DNA of 7,562 nucleotides from the NCBI GenBank assembly GCA_011390695.1, contig JAABRW010000001.1, forward strand, positions 1 through 7,562, given 5' to 3'. The notes beneath the pieces were generated by a model, which saw only the letters and a list, made by a program, of their open reading frames with translations, made no database searches and was not told the origin of the DNA. Origin of the DNA: Desulfotignum sp. Its GTDB lineage: Bacteria > Desulfobacterota > Desulfobacteria > Desulfobacterales > Desulfobacteraceae. Within the stretch, counting starts at the first letter, position 1. Each line of letters begins with the position of its first letter. This document shows positions 4,373 to 7,562 of the stretch, piece after piece. The position numbers and the translations under genes are program-made.

Positions 4373-6628
4373 ATGGCATCACAAATCCCTTTATACCAGA
4401 CCGTTGATACCATTGCATCCGACATCCTGGCGGTGATCCAGATGATGGAAGATGTTCCCCTGATGTCTGGAGATGCCCTTCAGGCGTATAAAAAAAACTG
4501 CCGCAGGATTCCGGAACAGATCCGTTCCAACCTGATTAAAATAGCGGTGGTGGGGGTGATAAAGTCCGGAAAAAGCACCCTGATCAATGCCATGATCGGA
4601 AAAGAACTGGTGAAAAGAGGGGCCGGGGTTGTTACCGCCATTACCACCCGCATCAGAAAAGGCGGCAAAAATCGCGCCAGGGTTTTTCTCAAGTCCTGGG
4701 ATGATATCAACCGCACTTTGCGAAGCACCCTGGAGATGTTTCCCAAAGAGGAAAATGACAGCCGGAAAATCGATATTGCGGGATTTGACCTGCGACGGCA
4801 GAAGGACCGGGCATTTTTACAACAGGTGTATAAAAGCATGGTCCGGGATTTTCCGGTCACCGACCAGGGAATTCGTCCGGAAACCCTTGTCATCCGCAAT
4901 GCCCTGGAAGGATATGAAACCTGCAGAAATGTTGTGGGACCCGACCGGGGCTGCCTGGTGTTTGAAGCAAAGCAGTTTGAAAACCACAAAACCTTTACCG
5001 GTGATCCGGCCAATGCATTTTATGTCAGGGATGTCTGTCTGGAATTGTACGGAAAAATTCTGGAACCCCATATTGAACTCGCCGACTGCCAGGGTGCGGA
5101 TTCCACAGACCCGGCCCAGCTGACACAGATTTTGCACTATGTGCAGGAATCGGGCCTCATCCTCTACTGTATCAGTTCCAGGACCGGACTGCGGCAGTCA
5201 GATATGCAGTTTCTGGAACTGATCCGGAAACTGGGACTGGGGGACAATATTATTTTTATCAACAATTGTGACCTGTCCGAGCACGAAACCCTGGAAGATC
5301 TTCAGGCCATTGAGAACCAGACCCGCCAGGACCTGGGGTTACTGGTACAAAAACCTGAGCTGTACACTTTTTCCGCTTTACTGGAGCTGTTTGGCACCCT
5401 GGAAAAACGCCTGAGCCGGCGGAACAAAAAAAGACTGGACCTGTGGCTGGAAGATACAGCCATGGCGGAATATTGCAAAAAAAATGCAAATATTTTTTTT
5501 CAGCGGTTTTCTGCCATATGCCTGCACCACCACCGCAACCTGATGGTTTCCGGCCACCTGGAACGGTTGTCTTCCATGGTTGATGCCATGGAAAAAAAAG
5601 TACAGTTGTATGCACAAATGATGGCATCTGACATGGACGGCCCCAAAAAGGCAAACGCCCGTCTTGAGCAAGTACGAAACAATGTTACCAGGCTCAGATT
5701 CATTGTGGAACATTCTATCCCGGGTGCGGTGTCCGGACTGACCAGGGAAATTGCAGCCGAACTGGACAAATCCTTTGCACAGGATACCGTTCATATCCGC
5801 AAAAAAATTCAGGAATTTATCCGCCACACTCCCCTGGATGCCGATCCTTACAAAAGCCGCCTAAAAACCCTTGGCATCAAAAAAATTCTTTATCTGATGT
5901 TTCAGGATTTTAAAAGAGAACTGGACCTGTTTGTCATCGAACAGGTGCTGCCGGATATCAAGGCCCTGGTGGCTGAAAATGAAACACGTGTGGAAACCTG
6001 TTTTCAATCGCTTCTGGATGCCTATCAGGTCGATTTTTTACAACTGATTCCTGCAATGGAATTAGAAGGAAACATGGATGGGCACCCGGCCGGGGAGCCG
6101 GTTGATTTGCAGAAAGCGGTAAAACACGGAGATACTGCCATGACCGTGGATGTCCAGGCCATAAAGAAAATACTGGGACTGGTACTGCCCCGGACCGTTT
6201 TTTCCCCTGACTATACCAGCCGGTTGCAGACTGGTGCATTTACCGGGATGGGGGTACATACCTTTGTACGGTTATTGTCTGTTATCAGGGACAAAACCAG
6301 GTCCTTTTCATTTGCCCCCGGGTTTGATGCAGCTGCCGCCCGGATAAAAAAACAGACCCTGGCAGCGGCGGAACTTCAGATAGATCAGTTTCACGACCAG
6401 TTGAAAAACACCTATTTTGTGCCGTTGATCCAGGCTGTTGCCCGGGATTTTTCCGAAAAGATCCAGGACCGGTTTTCGTTGTATGCATCTTTGGACGCAG
6501 ATATGGAACAGGTGTTTGATATGCGGCAGACCCGAAAACAAGAACAGCAGGAAAAAATCACCACCATTTTATCCCGTCTGCAGCAGATACGCGGGCAAAT
6601 TGACCAGATTAATGATACAGCTGTTTGA
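4373..6628 (+). CDS. Large dynamin-like GTPase
   Basis: This 751-residue protein starts with about 55 helical residues, then a dynamin-type GTPase domain. The P-loop is GVIKSGKSTLINAMIG (61-76), and switch I is in VVTAITTRIR (87-96). The G3 position is LADCQGADSTD (236-246), where DxxG reads DCQG rather than the common DTPG. G4 is FINNCDL (295-301), with NNCD in place of NKxD. The rest (about 370-751) is mostly helical, as in dynamin stalks, and ends in a Gln/Lys/Glu-rich coiled coil at about 715-745. No clear transmembrane segment is visible, so membrane contact, if any, would be through a stalk paddle. Bacterial dynamins remodel or protect membranes; this one's role is unknown. The ATG at 4373 lacks a good ribosome site, and the frame is open upstream only to 4328 without another ATG, so reinitiation after yqgE is plausible. 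Confidence 0.85.
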   Translation: MASQIPLYQTVDTIASDILAVIQMMEDVPLMSGDALQAYKKNCRRIPEQIRSNLIKIAVVGVIKSGKSTLINAMIGKELVKRGAGVVTAITTRIRKGGKNRARVFLKSWDDINRTLRSTLEMFPKEENDSRKIDIAGFDLRRQKDRAFLQQVYKSMVRDFPVTDQGIRPETLVIRNALEGYETCRNVVGPDRGCLVFEAKQFENHKTFTGDPANAFYVRDVCLELYGKILEPHIELADCQGADSTDPAQLTQILHYVQESGLILYCISSRTGLRQSDMQFLELIRKLGLGDNIIFINNCDLSEHETLEDLQAIENQTRQDLGLLVQKPELYTFSALLELFGTLEKRLSRRNKKRLDLWLEDTAMAEYCKKNANIFFQRFSAICLHHHRNLMVSGHLERLSSMVDAMEKKVQLYAQMMASDMDGPKKANARLEQVRNNVTRLRFIVEHSIPGAVSGLTREIAAELDKSFAQDTVHIRKKIQEFIRHTPLDADPYKSRLKTLGIKKILYLMFQDFKRELDLFVIEQVLPDIKALVAENETRVETCFQSLLDAYQVDFLQLIPAMELEGNMDGHPAGEPVDLQKAVKHGDTAMTVDVQAIKKILGLVLPRTVFSPDYTSRLQTGAFTGMGVHTFVRLLSVIRDKTRSFSFAPGFDAAAARIKKQTLAAAELQIDQFHDQLKNTYFVPLIQAVARDFSEKIQDRFSLYASLDADMEQVFDMRQTRKQEQQEKITTILSRLQQIRGQIDQINDTAV

Positions 6629-6629
6629 C

Positions 6630-6668
6630 ATCAACGACAAAAAAACGGCCTTCCTATTGTCGTCTGAT
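6630..6668. other. Hairpin between convergent genes
   Basis: ATCAACGACAA (6630-6640) pairs with TTGTCGT and, across one bulged C, TGAT (6657-6668), enclosing a 16-base loop. It spans the end of the leftward HD gene and the 25-base gap to the GTPase gene. No T-run follows the stem on either strand, so it is not a standard intrinsic terminator, though it may protect or end the converging transcripts. Confidence 0.35.
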
Positions 6669-7214
6669 ATGGTGCACAACTTTTTCCGGCAGCCGGGAAG
6701 GTGAAAACGGCAGATATCTGAAAAGTTTGTCTTCCAGGGCTGTGGTCATTTCCCACATCAGGGCGATCCGCTTCTGAAATGCTTTGTTTCCCCCATACCT
6801 TACCTGAATATATTCCAGCCGCTCGGACAAAGGCACCACCGCGTCGTGGAGTACCCGTTTGTCCGCATAGTTCACAATCTCCTGCTCTGATACCGGGGCC
6901 GTATCCTTGCAGCAGTCGAGGATGACATGCTGCCGGATGATGTTGCCAACCTCGGGATACCCCAGGTATTCCAGCAGTTCTCCCCCGGTTTTAGAATGGA
7001 TTTCACCGGTTTGAAAGCTTCTGGTTTTGGTGATGTCATGGAGCAGGGCCGCAGCTGTGGTCAGTTCCACATTAAGGGAAGGCGTGTTTTTTTTCAAATG
7101 CCTGCACAGACAAAGGGCGATATTGCCCACCATCACTGAATGGTCCACAATGTGGTCCATCATCCCCATGGTGCGGATAAGCGCAAAGCATTGGTTTTGG
7201 GTGGGTATTTTCAT
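6654..7214 (-). CDS. HD-domain (HDIG-type) metal-dependent hydrolase
   Basis: The leftward gene encodes 186 residues with a complete set of HD-superfamily ligands: His25 in DHSVMVG, the His59-Asp60 doublet in ALLHDITK, His73 in EIHSKTG, His96 in IIRQHV and Asp118 in NYADKRV. Such proteins bind one or two divalent metals and hydrolyse phosphate esters, often of nucleotides or phospholipid-linked substrates. The substrate cannot be told here. The size fits short stand-alone HDIG proteins, and no partner domain or membrane segment is seen. The start at 7214 has no good ribosome site: the nearest AAGGA is about 20 bases away, and Met16, 18 and 19 are alternatives. Its 3' end lies 25 bases from the end of the convergent GTPase gene. 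It is transcribed divergently from the cpYpsA gene. Confidence 0.88.
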   Translation of the reverse strand: MKIPTQNQCFALIRTMGMMDHIVDHSVMVGNIALCLCRHLKKNTPSLNVELTTAAALLHDITKTRSFQTGEIHSKTGGELLEYLGYPEVGNIIRQHVILDCCKDTAPVSEQEIVNYADKRVLHDAVVPLSERLEYIQVRYGGNKAFQKRIALMWEMTTALEDKLFRYLPFSPSRLPEKVVHHIRRQ

Positions 7215-7223
7215 AAAATTCTA

Positions 7224-7251
7224 TTGCAGTTATATCCTTTATTGATATGAT
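7224..7251 (+). promoter_or_regulatory. Promoter of the cpYpsA gene
   Basis: TTGCAG (7224-7229), a 16-base spacer and TATGAT (7246-7251) give a plausible start near 7258, 27 bases before the ATG. It overlaps the divergent HD promoter, so only one may be occupied at a time. Confidence 0.45.
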
Positions 7252-7270
7252 AGAAAAGATATTTTTACAA
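7242..7270 (-). promoter_or_regulatory. Promoter of the HD-domain gene
   Basis: On the minus strand, TTGTAA (7265-7270), a 17-base spacer and TATCAA (7242-7247) form a fair sigma-70 promoter. Transcription would start near 7235, leaving a leader of about 20 bases. Its -10 box overlaps that of the opposite promoter. Confidence 0.45.
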
Positions 7271-7284
7271 GACAGGATCCCGGC

Positions 7285-7562
7285 ATGATAGACAAAATAA
7301 TATCCGGCGGTCAGACAGGTGCGGATCAGGCAGCCCTGGATGTGGCCGTGAAATATAATATCCCCCACGGCGGGTGGATCCCCAGGGGACGGAAAACCGA
7401 AGCCGGCCCGCTGCCCCGGCGCTACCGGTTGACCCAGCTGCCCACAACCGATTACCGGGACCGGACCTGGAAAAACATCCAGGATTCCCAGGGCACGGTC
7501 ATTTTTTACCGCAGGTATCTCACCGGTGGATCACGACTGACCAGGGACTTTGCAAAATCATG
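7285..7562 (+). CDS. cpYpsA-type SLOG protein, putative molybdenum carrier (partial, C-terminus missing)
   Basis: The first 92 codons are present and the frame is open to the window end. The start MIDKIISGGQTGADQAALD is the nucleotide-binding loop typical of the circularly permuted YpsA-like SLOG family (annotated as putative molybdenum carrier, Pfam PF12694). It is followed by IPHGGWIPRGRKTEAGPLP (about residues 26-44), LPTTDYRDRTWKNIQDSQGTVIF and the second glycine patch TGGSRLT. Known full-length members are about 150-200 residues, so roughly half is visible. SLOG proteins bind nucleotides or sugar-nucleotide-like ligands. The molybdenum-carrier name rests on distant similarity and should not be taken as function. 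AGGA at 7273-7276 lies 8 bases before the ATG and supports this start. The gene is divergent from the HD hydrolase. Confidence 0.88.
   Translation, partial: MIDKIISGGQTGADQAALDVAVKYNIPHGGWIPRGRKTEAGPLPRRYRLTQLPTTDYRDRTWKNIQDSQGTVIFYRRYLTGGSRLTRDFAKS

Noticed and set aside
1..7562. CRISPR array, tandem repeats or complete insertion sequence
   Set aside because: No regularly spaced repeats, terminal inverted repeats or transposase motifs were found by reading both strands.

Overview
The window looks like a junction between an AT-rich accessory segment (about 1-780) and ordinary chromosome (about 805-7562) of a Gram-negative bacterium. Gene content and codon style (UspA, an ArsR-methyltransferase fusion, ManC, YqgE/AlgH, a large dynamin-like GTPase, an HD hydrolase and a cpYpsA protein) suggest a sulfate-reducing Desulfobacterota organism of the Desulfobacteraceae type. 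That placement is inference; no rRNA or other strong taxonomic marker is present.

Left part (1-780). A leftward ArsR-family repressor gene runs off the edge. It has a near-consensus promoter whose spacer is filled by a perfect 8+1+8 palindrome, which suggests autorepression. Its N-terminal half resembles the persulfide-responsive BigR/SqrR/YgaV group. About 500 bases of AT-rich DNA with no convincing gene follow. This part ends at a sequence identical in layout to the 3' end of a tRNA-Cys (3' T-stem strand, acceptor strand, U73, encoded CCA) with no matching tRNA body upstream. A strong intrinsic terminator comes directly after it. The simplest reading is an attachment-site scar: an element integrated into tRNA-Cys and lies to the left, while the tRNA's original downstream flank starts here.

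Right part. A promoter at 887-915 drives a tight rightward cluster: a universal stress protein, an ArsR HTH-methyltransferase fusion (1-nt overlap) and manC (10-nt gap), which makes GDP-mannose for surface polysaccharides. After a 103-base gap come yqgE/algH and a 751-residue dynamin-like GTPase, also rightward. A leftward HD-domain hydrolase converges on the GTPase. A rightward cpYpsA-type (putative molybdenum carrier) gene diverges from the HD gene and is cut by the window end. The HD and cpYpsA genes share a compact intergenic region with overlapping divergent promoters.

The points most worth following are the tRNA-Cys scar, the operator-in-spacer ArsR promoter, the ArsR-methyltransferase fusion that lacks a metal-binding motif, and the dynamin-like GTPase with non-canonical G3 and G4 motifs next to yqgE.
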